Source: Thermomucor indicae-seudaticae (Eukaryota > Mucoromycota > Mucoromycetes > Mucorales > Lichtheimiaceae). From it: a stretch of DNA of 64,000 bases. The notes beneath the pieces are model-generated. The model did no database searches and had not been told where the DNA came from. It worked only from the letters and a program-made list of their open reading frames with translations. Position numbers and translations under genes: made by a program. The stretch lies in the NCBI GenBank assembly GCA_000787465.1, contig JSYX01000081.1:1-64000 (forward strand). Direction: 5' to 3'. Positions 24,201 to 36,432 of the stretch are shown here, one piece after another; within the stretch, counting starts at the first letter, position 1; each line of letters begins with the position of its first letter.

Positions 24201-25111
24201 ATAAGACCCAAAGCAATGGATACATTACCACTTCTTCTTCGTCTTTGACTGCCAAACAAGCAGATAAGGCCGGCGCAATATCAATCTCCTCGTACTTGAC
24301 GCCCGTAGCCTCGATTGCCTTGTTCCATTCGTCGATATTCTTGCCTTTAAATTTGTCCTTGGCCACAACGCCGACCCGTTTCTAGAATACACTTTAAGTT
24401 AACCGTTGCAAAAAGCGCGCATAATATCGTCCTTACCCCAGCCAGCTGTTCCAAAATTGGCTTGTAGAGCTCAACGTTTGCCTCAGAATCCTTGCTGCGA
24501 CGGATGATATCGATCGGGATTTGCTTTTCGCTCTGCTTCAATTGCTCAAGGATAGCAGCTGTATAACAAGCACAGATCAGAAACAATTACCCGAGAAAGT
24601 GCGGGAATCATCAGAACATACCCTTCTTAGCACTGCATACGAATGTCGTTTTCTCAGGGGTCAGTAGGATCAGGGTCTGGAAAACTTGAACGCCCAGTAA
24701 CCAGACCTACAATGCCGAATTTTAGAACTCTCTCTTCGATTGCCTCTTTTCTTGGCCATGTACCTCGGCAGTGACGGATTTGCGATACGGATTTTCATCG
24801 TCGTCGTCTCCGATCAGGAATAGAATGGCATCACAATCTTTGAACAGATCAGCATTGGACGGACTCTACATGACGAGTTGTAAGAATCAATAACAAGGTC
24901 CTGGATACGCCTTCTGCTGCGGCAGCCGTCAGTCGTTCGTCAGCGATTTCGACAGTGTCGATTGCAAAGATCGCAAGTTGTATGCTCTTCGACCGCCGCA
25001 ACCAGAGCTAATCTCAAGACAGTGCGAGTCTAAATCACCAACCTTCCACTGCGTAATGAGGAAACGAGAACGTCTGTAGAAGCGCTTGGGGTCAAGCTCG
25101 ATGGCAGACAT
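21263..25111 (-). CDS. SPT16: FACT complex subunit Spt16 (histone chaperone)
   Basis: Fourteen exons (25043-25111, 24764-24865, 24622-24706, 24437-24558, 24229-24381, 23989-24165, 23032-23955, 22796-22966, 22431-22740, 22260-22375, 22024-22197, 21548-21967, 21338-21491, 21263-21279) give 997 aa, close to yeast (1,035). The aminopeptidase-like N-terminal domain is present ([48 protein letters not shown]). It is followed by the dimerisation domain, then the middle domain ([45 protein letters not shown]). A strongly acidic tail ends in DWDDE. Spt16 pairs with Pob3 and handles H2A-H2B during transcription and replication. The last exon is only 17 nt. One intron is GC-AG (22198-22259) and one only 33 nt (23956-23988). 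TYW3 ends 119 bp upstream on the same strand. Confidence 0.95.
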
Positions 25112-25230
25112 GAGTGACAGTGGAAAAAACCCAAAAACGCGCAGAAATCCGTCCTTTTCAATGAGACGAAAAAATCTTGCGGCGTTTAAAAATTGCCACC
25201 AAATAAGTTTATTGAATCAACTCTGTCAGC

Positions 25231-26120
25231 TCAGTCTTCTTCCTGCTGTTCCAAAGCAGCCTTACGTCTAGTCATTCCCTCTTTCCGTTTTCGTTCTCTT
25301 CGTTCTTCCTTTGTTTCACCAGCACTGACTGTATTCCTTTCTTGGATTTCCTTTTCGATCATGGCCTCGAAAGCTTTCATCCTTTGCATGTTTTGCTCAA
25401 ACTTTTCGTTTGACATGCACAGTAAGAGGTGGATATAGGACGGATCAACCAGGCAATAGATGTGTCCCGTGGATGCATCAACATAGGCGATGGGTGTATC
25501 AAGTTTGTGAGTGCTCCGAATAGCCAGCATATGTCTGGCTTTGGATGGTGTGATGCCACTATTCTGATAGCCTGCCTGGAAAGCCAAGTGATTCATACGC
25601 ATGCAAGCTTCATGGGAGGCGGCTTCAATATGCAAGATCTTTATGGGGAAAGTCAACGTGAGTCCAACTTTGTTCTCCCTCTCTTTCGGCTTACCAGCGG
25701 TTCAAACTTGAAATAAATAAGCTGTTTCTGCGTGATCATCTCAGCTGCTCGATCTTTTGGTTGTGACAACTTGACGCGTTCATAGTCAGTGCCAAATACG
25801 AGCCGCAGTATCCAGCCATCGTCCACGTCTTTAGGAATATCCACCGGATCATGTGTGACATACAGCCACTTGCCGCCTTTTGTTGTTTTTTCCGAGACGT
25901 TTTCCAAGCCCTCGCAATAAATCGCTATTCGCCCGGAACAACTGCTGGTGGTGTAGTAATCAGGATGCCGGTTAATGATGTGGATCAAATCAAGTATGGG
26001 TGCATCAATGAAACCCTTGGGCGATTTGTCCCTCCGTTCTGAATCTAAAGCTTCGACCAGCGAAGAAATAACTTGGGTCTTCCGTGCCTCGAAGGCAGTT
26101 CGTGAGGGCAAAGGACTCAT
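25231..26120 (-). CDS. TYW3: tRNA wybutosine-synthesising protein 3
   Basis: Two exons (25695-26120, 25231-25638) give 277 aa. Residues 1-210 form the TYW3 domain: FEARKTQVI, then the hallmark TTSSCSGRIAIY at about 57-68, then KGGKWLYVTHD, and in exon 2 ILHIEAASHEACM with GYQNSGITPSKARHMLAIRS. TYW3 methylates N4 of the wybutosine precursor 7-aminocarboxypropyl-demethylwyosine at position 37 of tRNA-Phe, using S-adenosylmethionine. The modification maintains the reading frame at Phe codons. The last 60 residues are charged and helical (KEERRERKRKEG), a lineage-specific extension. The length is close to the human protein (259 aa). The gene is divergent from SWC5, with 635 bp between the start codons. 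Confidence 0.93.
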
Positions 26121-26755
26121 GGTCTCAAACGCAGTAGATATCGGATTTTTTCCATGAGGAAATTTGTTTTGCAGTTGCGCAAATCTTCAGCCTCAGTTTG
26201 TACGGACTATTCGTTAAAATTGCGATGAAAAAGGAGTGCAATTTCCGTGAGTATGGTTAATTCTTTTTGAGCTTCTTGTTGACTTGAGTGTTACTAGGAT
26301 CTTTGTAATCTCAAAGCAACTGAATACTGCAGGAAATCGACGTTTAACAGCTCAGTTGATCTAATACGTACTTGTTGTAAGATCTTCCTCTTCATCAAAC
26401 AATCATACTCGAGGACAGTAAACTCATGGTTATTCTTGATTGACAACAGTTAATGTCTCCTATCGCAACCCTATTAACGAAATTTCTAGCGTTACAGACG
26501 GTAACCATCTCGATTTACCAACCTTGGCATATTTGCTGCGCATAGAAAGATGTGATAAATCCTTCTCAGGCATAAGTCTATAGCAACATCACATGTTGAC
26601 CTCTGCATAAACAATGGCGTGGCTATGGCCAACCGCGTAAGGAGAAGCCAATGCTGGCTTTCAAACCTTCCGGAACCACAAAGAAAAAAAGGTTTTTTTT
26701 CCTTCTTTTTTTTTTTTTTCTCCCGTCCTCTTCATTCAATTGTCCGCGCTAAATT
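26121..26755. other. Shared promoter region of TYW3 and SWC5
   Basis: 635 bp between divergent genes. A T-rich run (about 26690-26720) lies 35-65 nt before the SWC5 ATG. Such pyrimidine runs often mark fungal transcription starts. No gene is seen inside. Confidence 0.5.
26693..26719. repeat. Poly-T/pyrimidine tract upstream of SWC5
   Basis: A near-pure run of T interrupted by one CCTTC block, on the plus strand. It is a low-complexity tract and could exclude nucleosomes at the promoter. Confidence 0.5.
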
Positions 26756-27726
26756 ATGAAACCGTCAGTGACCGAATCGCAAGCAAGAAAAGAGCCGAGT
26801 CTCGCGGATATATACAATTGCAATGACTTTTCCGACGACGAGGACGATTCTGACTTTACGCCTGACCGTATGTAGCAGTCTTTTTTTTCTATTCAAGTTG
26901 AGTTTGACTTCATGCTTATGCACGCACGCGTCAGACAATGACAGCGACGACATTGATCTCGAGCTTGAATCGGTCACATCGGACGATGATTCAAACTCAC
27001 CATTGACACCCGTGGACTCTCGTATCATTGTGTCAAAGCGCAAAGCAAGCGAAGAGGAGGAAGATCAAAAGGACGCAATAAAAAGGACGAGGTTAGTAGT
27101 TTTGATTTGCACACAAGCAACAAGACTTAACGGTCCATATCAGGACGGACGCGGAAGAAGAACGAAAGGCCAGGCTAGATGCTATCTGGGCTGATATGAA
27201 CAAGAGGGAGGATCAAGAACGAAAGACGAACTATTATTATTATGAGGAAAAGCAGCCGCTGGATGATATCTCTTCTTCTGTGAATTTGCCAGAGGAGGAT
27301 ACGAAAAAGTGAGTACTAGACTTGGAAAGAAAAGAGGACTGCTTAATTGACCCATTTGCTTATTATTGCTGCAGGTCAACAACACACGTCATTGAGCCTT
27401 CTGCAGCTAAAAAGAAACCAGCAATTGTGAGGCCCAAATCGAATCTGTCTGCACTCGTGTCACAGTACAAAATTAAGACGCCAAAGATGAACACGTTGGA
27501 GAAGAGTCGATTGGATTGGCAAAGTTACGTTGATCGTACAGGCATCCGGGACGAACTCAAATACAAGAATAAAGACGGGTAAGCAATCGCAGAGATTACG
27601 TACATCAAGCTTGGCATACTGAGTATGTTTGCTGTTAGTTATATGGAGAAGGTCGCCTTCCTGCAGCGTGTAGATGACCGTCGATTAGCACAACTGAAGG
27701 CGGGCCAGAAAGCGAGCAGAAGATGA
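26756..27726 (+). CDS. SWC5: BCNT-domain subunit of the SWR1 chromatin remodeller (Swc5/CFDP1)
   Basis: Five exons (26756-26867, 26935-27091, 27144-27308, 27375-27578, 27639-27726) give 241 aa. The N-terminal half is acidic and disordered (NDFSDDEDDSD, SDDIDLELESV), typical of the H2A-H2B-binding region. The C-terminal 75 residues are the BCNT-C domain: MNTLEKSRLDWQSYVDR, then GIRDELKYKNKDGY, then FLQRVDDRR. Swc5 is needed for SWR1 to exchange H2A for H2A.Z. The length is close to other fungal Swc5 proteins (about 220-300 aa). All introns are short GT-AG. Confidence 0.92.
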
Positions 27727-28166
27727 AACAAATTTCCCTTTTTATATACATATCTATGAATATTACTGTGAACCCTTTAAAAAAAGCACACAAGAATAAC
27801 CGCACCATATCATCACCACCCCTTTCCTCATCCTCCTTCAATAAAGGAAAAAAAGGAAGCTCATTTTTCCTTAATTGTACAAAAAAGCAGTTTATCGGGC
27901 GGCGATCCTCAAACGGATAAAAGGAAATCCACCCATGGTACGCCAAGAGCGTGGCGTTATTCCCAGCCATGCTGTGGCACAATCGGCACTCATTGGCCAC
28001 ACACCTTGCATAGTATTTTTGTCAGCAAAACGTCCTTTCCACGGTATTTTTAGCATTACCGAAGAGCCTTTTCAAGGTGACACGCTTTTGCGGAACATCT
28101 TATTTATGTAGAAACCGAAAAGTTGGCTAAGCATATTTTTCCCTCTCTCTCCTCACTTTCTATCCG
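27727..28166. other. Spacer, GH9 promoter
   Basis: 440 bp between two plus-strand genes. It is A/T-rich near 27770-27880. Frames present (27635-28000, minus; 27875-28111, plus) overlap each other in opposite sense and look random. Confidence 0.45.
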
Positions 28167-30108
28167 ATGCGTTTCCAGGTGACCTGGACGACGCTCTTGG
28201 TCGTCCTGTGTTCTTCAGCATTGGCGCAGCAACAGCCGAATCCTTATTACGTTGCGCTATTGAACGACTCTCTGTGGTTCTATGAAGCTCAACGAAGTGG
28301 CTATCTAGTGGACTCAAGGGTGTTTTGGTATAAAAGCAGACCCTTTTCCCGAATTAAGCTCTGTTTGTTCATGGCTTTCGTCTTCTAGGCGTCATAACTC
28401 TGCGCTTGCGGATGGTAGCGATCACAATGTCGATCTTGTTGGCGGATATTATGATGCTGGGTATGTCCCGCGGCAGCAACTTCAAGATCACGAGGCACAA
28501 TGGTTAACAATGCGCAACTTTAGGGACTACCTCAAATTTACAGTTCCGTTAGCGCATTCGATCGCGCTGATTGCGTGGGGTGCGATCGAATGGTTCGAGG
28601 GATACAGTAAAGCTAATCAAACCGACTATTTACGGGATATGGTCCGTTGGGGAACCGATTGGCTCATTAAAGCCCACCCCGAACCGAACGTCCTCTACGT
28701 TCAGGTACCGACGCGTCATCGACGTTTTGTCAATACCAGTCACTGACACGTAAATGCTTCAGGTTGGCGACGCTGCGATTGACAATAATTATTGGGGTAA
28801 GAGAGCCTAGTCCGTGCAAAACAAGGACTCGGTTGCTCATGTACACATGCGCTGCAGGACCGGATACGGGAATTCCTACGCCCCGACCCTCGTACAGCAT
28901 TTCCTCGGATGCACCAGGCACCGACGCGGCGGCGCTCACGGCAGCTGCGTTTGCCTCCGCCTCCTATCTGTTTCGTAATCAGCTCAACGACAGCAACTAT
29001 GCCGACGAGCTCCTAAGCCATGCCGAGAGCGTCTATGCGTTTGCAGAATCCGCCACACCATGGCAGACGTACGCCACAGCCGTGACTGCCGCCAAGGGTC
29101 TCTACGAAACGAACACATACACGAATCAGTTGGTTTACGGAGCCCTGTGGCTGTATCGAGCCACAGGTAACACAACCTACCGCGATAAAGCCTCGTCCTA
29201 CTTTGACCAATTCAACCTTGGCAGCACTCCTGTCGTCGTTATGGACTGGAGTGATCAGACCGGGGCGGTCTTTGTTCTGGGCGCTGAGCTCGACAGTAGC
29301 AATACCAAGTACAAGAATGCGGCTATCAATTACCTTGATACTATCATTCACGGCAGTAACCCTTGTACATATACTAGCGGAGGCTTGCTGTGGTGTGGAG
29401 GCGCTAGTACATCCAACTCACTCGTTCCGCCTCAGGACACAGCCCTGCTAGCTCTCTTGTATAGCAAAATTGACTCTTCGAAAGCGGACGACTACACAAG
29501 CTTTGCGCTAAGCCAGCTAGACTATCTCCTGGGCAATAATCGGATGTAAGAGAATTTCATCGACTGGCTTTGGGCAATTTATTCTGAATTATGATATACA
29601 GGTTGACGCCATACGTCTGTGGTATCCATATGAACTCGCCGCACAATCCTCACCATGCAGGTGCTTCTGGTGGCACTGATATCAACAATATCGACAACTC
29701 ACCACCCCAAGAAAAGTACATTCTATATGGTGAGTATTTGATGAGGAAAAAGAGGGTGGTATACATAACCTCTAATCCGTGAAACAATCAATAGGTGCTG
29801 TCGTGGGCGGACCTGACGAAGAGGACAAATTCTATGACGAACGCGACGACTGGGCTCAAACGGAGGTGGCTTTGGATTACAATGCGCCATTTCAGGGTCT
29901 GGTGGCGTATCAACTCAGCCAAGACTCAGTGAGCGATCCGCCTTATGTAAATATTACCCAGCCAAGACCGTACGTTACTCGCAGCACGGGTCTCGAGAAA
30001 TGGCTTGTGGCTGTTATTGTCATTGTTGTTGTCTTCGTGGTGGCCGGTGTGTTCTACATTTGCTGGTGGAAACGTCGCACAATCTTCCGACGTTGGCACA
30101 AAGTATAG
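28167..30108 (+). CDS. GH9 endoglucanase with signal peptide and C-terminal membrane anchor
   Basis: Seven exons (28167-28327, 28389-28460, 28524-28704, 28763-28796, 28858-29545, 29602-29729, 29795-30108) give 525 aa. Residues 1-20 are a signal peptide (LLVVLCSSALAQ). The catalytic (alpha/alpha)6 barrel carries GGYYDAGDYLKF at about 74-85, whose two aspartates are the base and its partner. The HMNSPHNPHHAGAS block follows, then FYDERDDWAQTEVALDYNA, which matches the second GH9 signature in full; Glu445 is the proton donor. GH9 enzymes cut beta-1,4-glucan by inversion. Residues 491-512 are a hydrophobic helix (VAVIVIVVVFVVAGVFYI) followed by KRRTIFRRWHK. This implies a type I membrane protein with the enzyme outside. 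No carbohydrate-binding module is seen. The enzyme may trim the cell's own glucan or plant cellulose. One exon is only 34 nt. Confidence 0.93.
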
Positions 30109-30646
30109 CATTGTATCATATTGTTTTCTGCTACTCCTGTAAATAATGCTGCCAAGATCAATATATGTCGGTTTTGTACGATATCTTTTATTTTGCCACT
30201 TGCTAGATTAATGGATATGATGATGTATTTTTGACTTTTATGAGATGATGATGATGCATACGTAAGAGATTGACAAGTGACGCCACAATGGAAGAATAGG
30301 GAAATGAAAAGAAGAAGAAAAGAAAAAAGATTAGGTGTAGTAGTGCGTATGTGTACAGGGAACTTTTTTTGGTGAGAGTGGGTTCTAAGTCTAAGGAAGA
30401 AGATAAAAAAAGAGGAGATGCATAGAGAGAGAGATAGAGAGGGATATGCGTAGCGAAAGGCGTTATGTACAATAAGAAGAGCATGAGGTGCATAGAATGA
30501 AGGTCATGACCATTTGGGACGATAATAGGTGAAAAGAAGAATCAGAAAAGAAGATGCCGGCATGATGTTAAATTAGGGTCCTCGGGAGGTGATATAGTGA
30601 GAAAAAAGGCGATATATAGATAGAGATATAGAGATAGATATCTTCT
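30109..30646. other. Convergent 3' region, purine-rich on plus
   Basis: 538 bp between the GH9 stop and the Zn2Cys6 stop, so both 3' UTRs lie here. From 30240 to 30480 the plus strand is strongly purine-rich, and 30611-30642 is a GATA microsatellite. No coding evidence. Confidence 0.5.
30611..30642. repeat. GATA/TATAGA microsatellite
   Basis: An imperfect repeat of GATATA and GATAGA units just beyond the stop codon of the Zn2Cys6 gene, in its 3' UTR. Confidence 0.65.
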
Positions 30647-31775
30647 TTAGATGGCGGATAGGAACGACTGCCAGTAGCCTCGTGGCTGTGGCAGCGACGA
30701 CGGTTGCTGGTAAGAGTTCCAGGGGAGGCTGCTGCTCATGTCGGCTGGCGGAACGCACAAACATTGGTCTTCCATGGTGGCAGTAGGCATCGAGTAATAA
30801 CAGGGCTCTTCCTGTGGGATCGTCATCTTGCGCTGCTGCGAAGTGATCGTAAAGGCGTCGTAGCAGATTGGTTGTGTAAGGGGCTGCTGCTTCACGTGCT
30901 GATAAGTGGGTTCCACAGGCAAAAAGCCCTCATCCCACCAACTCATGGCTGTCGCGACGTGCTGTTCGGGTGGGAAGGTGCAAGACAGGGGCGACGAGGA
31001 AACGGATGAAGACGACAAGCAAGACATGTCGGTGCACGGTTGCTGGTAACCGAAACTGCCGCCAAGCAGAACCGCATCATCAGGCAAGGGCGAACTGGAC
31101 AAAGGGGATTCTTGCTGTGTCAAGGGCGGAGTGGTACCGAAAGCCGCCATGCCATGATCAAGCATCTGCTGTTGTTGCTGGTATGACTGCAAGGTATCTG
31201 CTTCCCATTCATTCGTCGTCGTCGATTGTTGCGAGACGGTTGTGGGAACGGATGCGTTGCTGGCAGTGCGCTGCTGACGTTTTTTGTAGGGACCACGCTT
31301 CACTCCCTTCTTGCGTTCCTTTCGGGGCGAGTTGATGCACGTGGCAACCAATCCAAGTTTGATGCAACGTTGACACGGGCGACCATCGTCACACTTTTTG
31401 CACGCTTTTTGACAGTTGACTGTTGGATTGAAAAAGTTTGGTTAATGATCGGAGATAAACAAGATGATATAAAAGTCAAAGAGCCGAGAACGAAGGATAC
31501 GATGTGTAACCAGATAAAAATAAATCAAACTTACTACAAGCGTTCTTGACCTGCTTGCGCTTCGGTCGTTTCCGGTTAGCTGCAGCCGAAGATGTCATTC
31601 GCGATGCCTTTTGTGCGTCGTCGACGGGAAGAGCAGTTTCGTCCGTTTTGTAAAACATTGAAGAAGCCGTCGTCATAGCTGGGTCTTGTTCTTGATAGTA
31701 ATAAGTCGAGGTATGTTGATGATTGTCATAGGCAAGTACGAGGTTATCGAAATCTTGAGGTGTAGCGAATTGCAT
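30647..31775 (-). CDS. Zn2Cys6 DNA-binding protein, Gln/Ser-rich
   Basis: Two exons (31535-31775, 30647-31419) give 337 aa. Residues about 70-120 hold a Gal4-type binuclear zinc cluster whose six cysteines span the intron: KRKQVKNAC, then NCQKACKKCDDGRPCQRC, then GLVATC. A very basic linker follows (RKERKKGVKRGPYKKR), which should carry the nuclear localisation signal. The rest is rich in Gln, Ser, Thr and Pro (YQQQQQML, SSSSVSSSPLS) and resembles an activation domain. There is no fungal_trans middle domain. Cluster plus basic linker recall the Ert1/AcuK group and other short Zn2Cys6 regulators of early fungi, but the PAS-like domain of Ert1 is not seen. Target genes are unknown. The nearby GH9 gene is convergent and shares no promoter. 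Confidence 0.87.
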
Positions 31776-34700
31776 GTTGGATAAAGAAATAGAACAATGA
31801 AAGTTGAAACGGATACGTATGAGAAGAGATCACAGATGTTACGGCGGAAAATCAACAAGGAGACAAAGAAAAAATATGGAAAAATAATAAGAGAGGGAGT
31901 TTGGATGATGAAGAAGGCCTTAGCGAGGAAAAAAAAAAGTAGGCAATTTGGGGATTCTCATGCCTTATTATATACCTTTCAATGGAAAGCACCTAAAGAC
32001 GCTTGCTTTTTTAGTTCGAGGTAGCTCCGCTCTCATTGGTCAGTTGCTTCAGATAATGTTTTCGGATAAGAACTCTGCACCGTCGTTTTTTCATTCATCA
32101 CTGTATTTGCGATCCAAGGCTAACTGGATTGAACTGCCGAATCAGACGCTCTTTTCTGGCTGTATCTTCCTGTGCAGAGGACAATGTTTTGTTACTGTGA
32201 TGTATGCACATGTGGAGGTATTGAGGGGGGGGCATGTCCAAGTGGATAAAAGATTTTTAGAGCTTATGCCAGGGCCTTTTAGCTAACTAAACCTCGGCGA
32301 TCTCGGGAGCCGCCGTTACTGTGACACATTTGGCACGTTGCTCTGCGTTCGCGGGCATTCTTCTGTATTGGCGCTTATTCAGCCCTCCATACGCATATTT
32401 CCAATTTTTCTGTCGCGTGCAACATGCTTTTTCTACCACGCGAGCCGCCCCGGCCGCTTACTAGCCGAAAATGTATGTGCTACTCTCTACTTGCCCACGT
32501 TACGCAAAAAAGACTTTTTTGCGCTACCATGCAAATATGTCGCGAACACATGTGCTTCATAATGCCCTTTAGCATGTCATTATTTTTTAAACCTGATCCC
32601 CTTTGGCCCTGGGATGACAAATACCTTTCCTGGAAACGCCATGCCAGGGCACAGACACCCCAAACAATTCACTAACGGAAATTGATGCATGCTACAAATT
32701 TCTCCATTAATCATCGGACGTTTCCACTTTTAACAATAGCCATGTTGCATGGCAAAGAGCATGGCAAAGGTCCGAACCAAGACGATACCTAAAACAGATA
32801 CCTGAGCTGTTAAGCCTGAGTTCTTTGTGCCACCTAGAGTGTATGAACAATGGTAGTACATTCTTCCAAGACGGGATCGATAAATATATGATTGCCTTAG
32901 ATGGTCCTCATATCCGTCATTCCTTTAAGGTGCTAGGTGGCTTTTGCTCCAATTGTTCATTGCGCCGCATGTTCCTGATATGTTTGCAATCTAACGAATG
33001 CTAAAGTAAAACGTTCAGGAAGGGGACAATGACCCTGAAAGCAGGATCCTTGATATTTTGATCCCCGCCTCAATAAGCTTGGGTCTGTGCTTTCCAGCCT
33101 AAAACTCTCCTTGTATCTATCACTCCCTGTACAATAACGCTTTTCTTACAGACCTTTATGGGTCAATTGATAGCTTAGCATTGCCTTCAATGTAAAGTAC
33201 GGGAAGGATAAAATATGAATGAACCATGACGTAAAGGATTCCTATTCTTCCAAAGGAGTCTGGAACAACGCTAAAGAAGTCATTACCTAATCAAGCCCGT
33301 GCAAAAAGTACTTCCTGTCATATATACGTTGATGACCTTGCTGTCTGCATGCCGCTGCATCGCTCTCTTTCTTAAGAGCACGGCAGGCTTACGCAAAAAG
33401 AGTGAAACGGTTCTCGGAAGCGTCCCCTCGATTGATCCAAACGCACTTTGCTTCGAAGATCGCCCTGGCCCTGGCGGCGAGAACTCCTTTTGGCGGGGTT
33501 GCTAGTGAAACCCTGTTTTTCGCGTGCCCAGGTCGGGAAGAGGGACGAGGAAGGAGGGAAAAGAGGTTCAAAAAAGAGGTACCCCACGTGGCCAAGTGTG
33601 TAAAAGGACCCTAGTGTGCTCTGATCGATGGACCTTCTGCTCGGAGATTATCGCCCTCCCCGCACACATACGAGGATCAACGGAGACAATGGATAACCTT
33701 TCGTAATACGTGATACTAGCGACCGCCAATCTTGCACCTTTCCTTTCTTCTCTGCTATTATGTAGTAAGCGGGAACGCTGCGCCCTCAGGACAAACTTTG
33801 TAGAGCCTAGAACGTTTTGCTGCAGCATGGCAAATCAGGACCAAGTTCCATTAGTCAATTTTGCTTCCGAAAATACACGTCCCCATTGATAGTAAGAAAA
33901 ACGTGGCAGTTATCCGTTGTTCAAACATGCCACGCGGCATTTCATTTTCCGAGCGCGCGCTGTAAAAATTCCGATCTTTGGGCCTGAGAGATCAGTGTTC
34001 TTAAATTCGATGTAGACTAATACCAATGTTTTCTGGAACAAAGTTTTATCCGTTCATCCTTGACCCCTTTTGTTTGCTTCCCGATTTGATATGCATGCAA
34101 ACCGTATCTTTAATTTATCGCCATCTAATCGTGTTTCTAGCTCCAATCGTGCTAGCTACTTGGCGCTCACGCCTTGCAACGTGCACCCCACTCCGATCTA
34201 TCTATCACTCGGTTTCATATAGATGACGACGTTGCTTTCGTGCAGTAAGCGCAGAGCGCATACCAGCAAAGCATTTCTTTCTCGTCGGAGGGAACCCCGA
34301 GAAAAGTGTGTATTAGGTAAGTGGGGTAAACCTTATTGATTCCTTTAGGTTGATGCAAGACAGTTCCCTCATTACCTTTACCAAATCGTTGTCCTACTGC
34401 GTCACCTTTTCTTATTTTATACAATAGCTACTACGTCAATGGAATACTGCGGTCTTTGTCCAGGCAAGAAGACCTTTTAGGCTATTGCCTTTTCCACAAA
34501 GCCCCTTCCCCTGAAAGGAGTAACAAGATTTGGCGGGCTTTTCTATGGTTGCGAGCTGGGGACTCAGGGAACGTTTGCCCAACTCCCTCAACTACTGTGA
34601 CAAAATTTCACCACTTTCATGCGTGCTGTAGCCCTCTTATGCTGCGAAGATTACTATGCTACGAGGACACAACTCGGGTAGTCTTGACGCTCATGCTTCG

Positions 34701-36432
34701 ACAAGAACGAACTCCGCGAGTGCTCGGTATTGGAGGAGAAGGTAATTGTGGCATGACGCACAGTCGATGTTAAACAATAAGCTACCATAGCAGTGTGAGA
34801 GCTCAGTGGGTGAGGAGGAAAGGGGAACCGTCTGTGTCTATGGAGAGTGTGGGGGACAGGAAGAGGGTTTGTCTGTGTGAAGCTCATCCTAATCCGGCAA
34901 TTTTCTCTCCTATCTCTGTTCCCGGACTATTGCATGGATATGTCCCTTTACTACCTTACGTAAGACGTTTTCGCAAGAAGGAATAAAGACATCCGGTGGT
35001 AACCTCCTTTTGCTGGAAGCATATCACCCGTTTCTTTTTAACTCAAAGGATCTGCAAGTTCCCAGAAACCGGGATCTTTACAATAAAACTGCACCCTAAT
35101 TGTTGCATGCTGCAATGCATACAGATGCTGCCTGCATATGCAGCTCGTGATGACCAGAATGACGTAATTACTGGCAAAATCAAAAAGGAACTTTTGAGTT
35201 AATAACGTCCAAACTACGCGCTTTGCCAGATGTTGTTAGCTCGCTTTACGGTAGAAAAAAATCGTGTACACTGGCTTTCACACAACCCGAGTTCGGGCCA
35301 TTTGCCCTTTAATTATTATTCCTGTATTGGCAGCGTTAGGTAGAGCACGTCAGATAAACTCGAAAATCAATGCTTAGTCATAGAGGGACGCTTGCCATGC
35401 AAGTAGACGTAGGCTCTTCCAGCTGACATCTTTCAAAAAGTGCATCCGTCACGAGTCTTGATGCTTCTTTTCTTTTCGCTTACATTGACCATCAACATCG
35501 GTAGTGTTCCAGAGCACTCTTGTCCAGGTACCCGATTCATGCTTTGTAGAAAAAGCAACTCGTCTCAATATGGACATTTGCTCAGGACATCCAACTCGGA
35601 ATCAGGTTTTCCGAGACTCTGGAACTCTGCTCAGATGTAGGCTCCGCTCGCCGCATCCTTACGGTTTCCGAGTCCACGTAAACCGCTTGAAACATTCCAT
35701 TTCTGTGATTATGTTACTTGCAGTGCTTTCTAATTCCCACTCTTCAAAGGCTCTAGCGCACCTTTAAGCTGCGTATGCAACATAAGCAGTTAATTTTATG
35801 GCCCGGGCCAAGAAGCTTGCCTCTCCTGTGGACGATTTCAAAGCGGTCATGCTTGTCTGAATGGGCTGTCTGACGGGATCACACTGATACCTACTGGTCG
35901 AGATAGGACTTGCGAGTAGATCTCCCAAAAACAAAGAGATCTTCGGTTTCGCTGTCACGCGCATTTCGCTTCGATGACATACATAGCTCTAGAGGAAACC
36001 GATATTCATCAATCCGTCTCTGGTTCTACATCCATTTGTGCGTAGTAAGTCTATCCAACGGGAAGAATCGCTCATAGATAATGTTTTTTGCACTCATTGA
36101 CTACTCTGGAACTGTCGATATTGCACTTACAGCTTATAAATACCCATCGCACGATCGATACTTGATAAAGCGAAAAAAGCTAGTGAATATGCTGCGGTAG
36201 GTTTTATTAGTTCGGTACTATTTCTAGAGTGATCGTACTAGGGCGTTTCTTGTCCCCTTTGATAGCTAATTTCTACATGCTTGAGATCCTTCTGTTTATT
36301 TCTTTCTCCTCCTCCGATCCCTGGTAGTATAGATGTTCGAATGCACACGTTGGCGGTTAAGAGACACAAGACGCTGATACTGATGGGAGCGGCGAGTTTC
36401 TGAAACAAAGCTATAACGGGTACGAGTTGGGT
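31776..36432. other. 4.7-kb gene-poor segment
   Basis: No gene is supported. The left end holds the promoter of the Zn2Cys6 gene, with TATATA on the minus strand near 31970. A GC-rich patch at about 33380-33620 keeps open frames on both strands. Small frames at 34456-34887 and 35440-35767 have no recognisable content. The segment could hide old transposon sequence, an unannotated ncRNA or long regulatory DNA. Confidence 0.4.
31967..31975 (-). promoter_or_regulatory. TATA-like box of the Zn2Cys6 gene
   Basis: GGTATATAATA reads on minus about 195 nt before the ATG at 31775. It is the only clear TATA match in this promoter. Confidence 0.35.

Noticed and set aside
24929..25111. Unspliced first exon of SPT16 running to 24929
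   Set aside because: It hits a stop and lacks the conserved [13 protein letters not shown] block. Splicing from 25043 to 24865 restores it.
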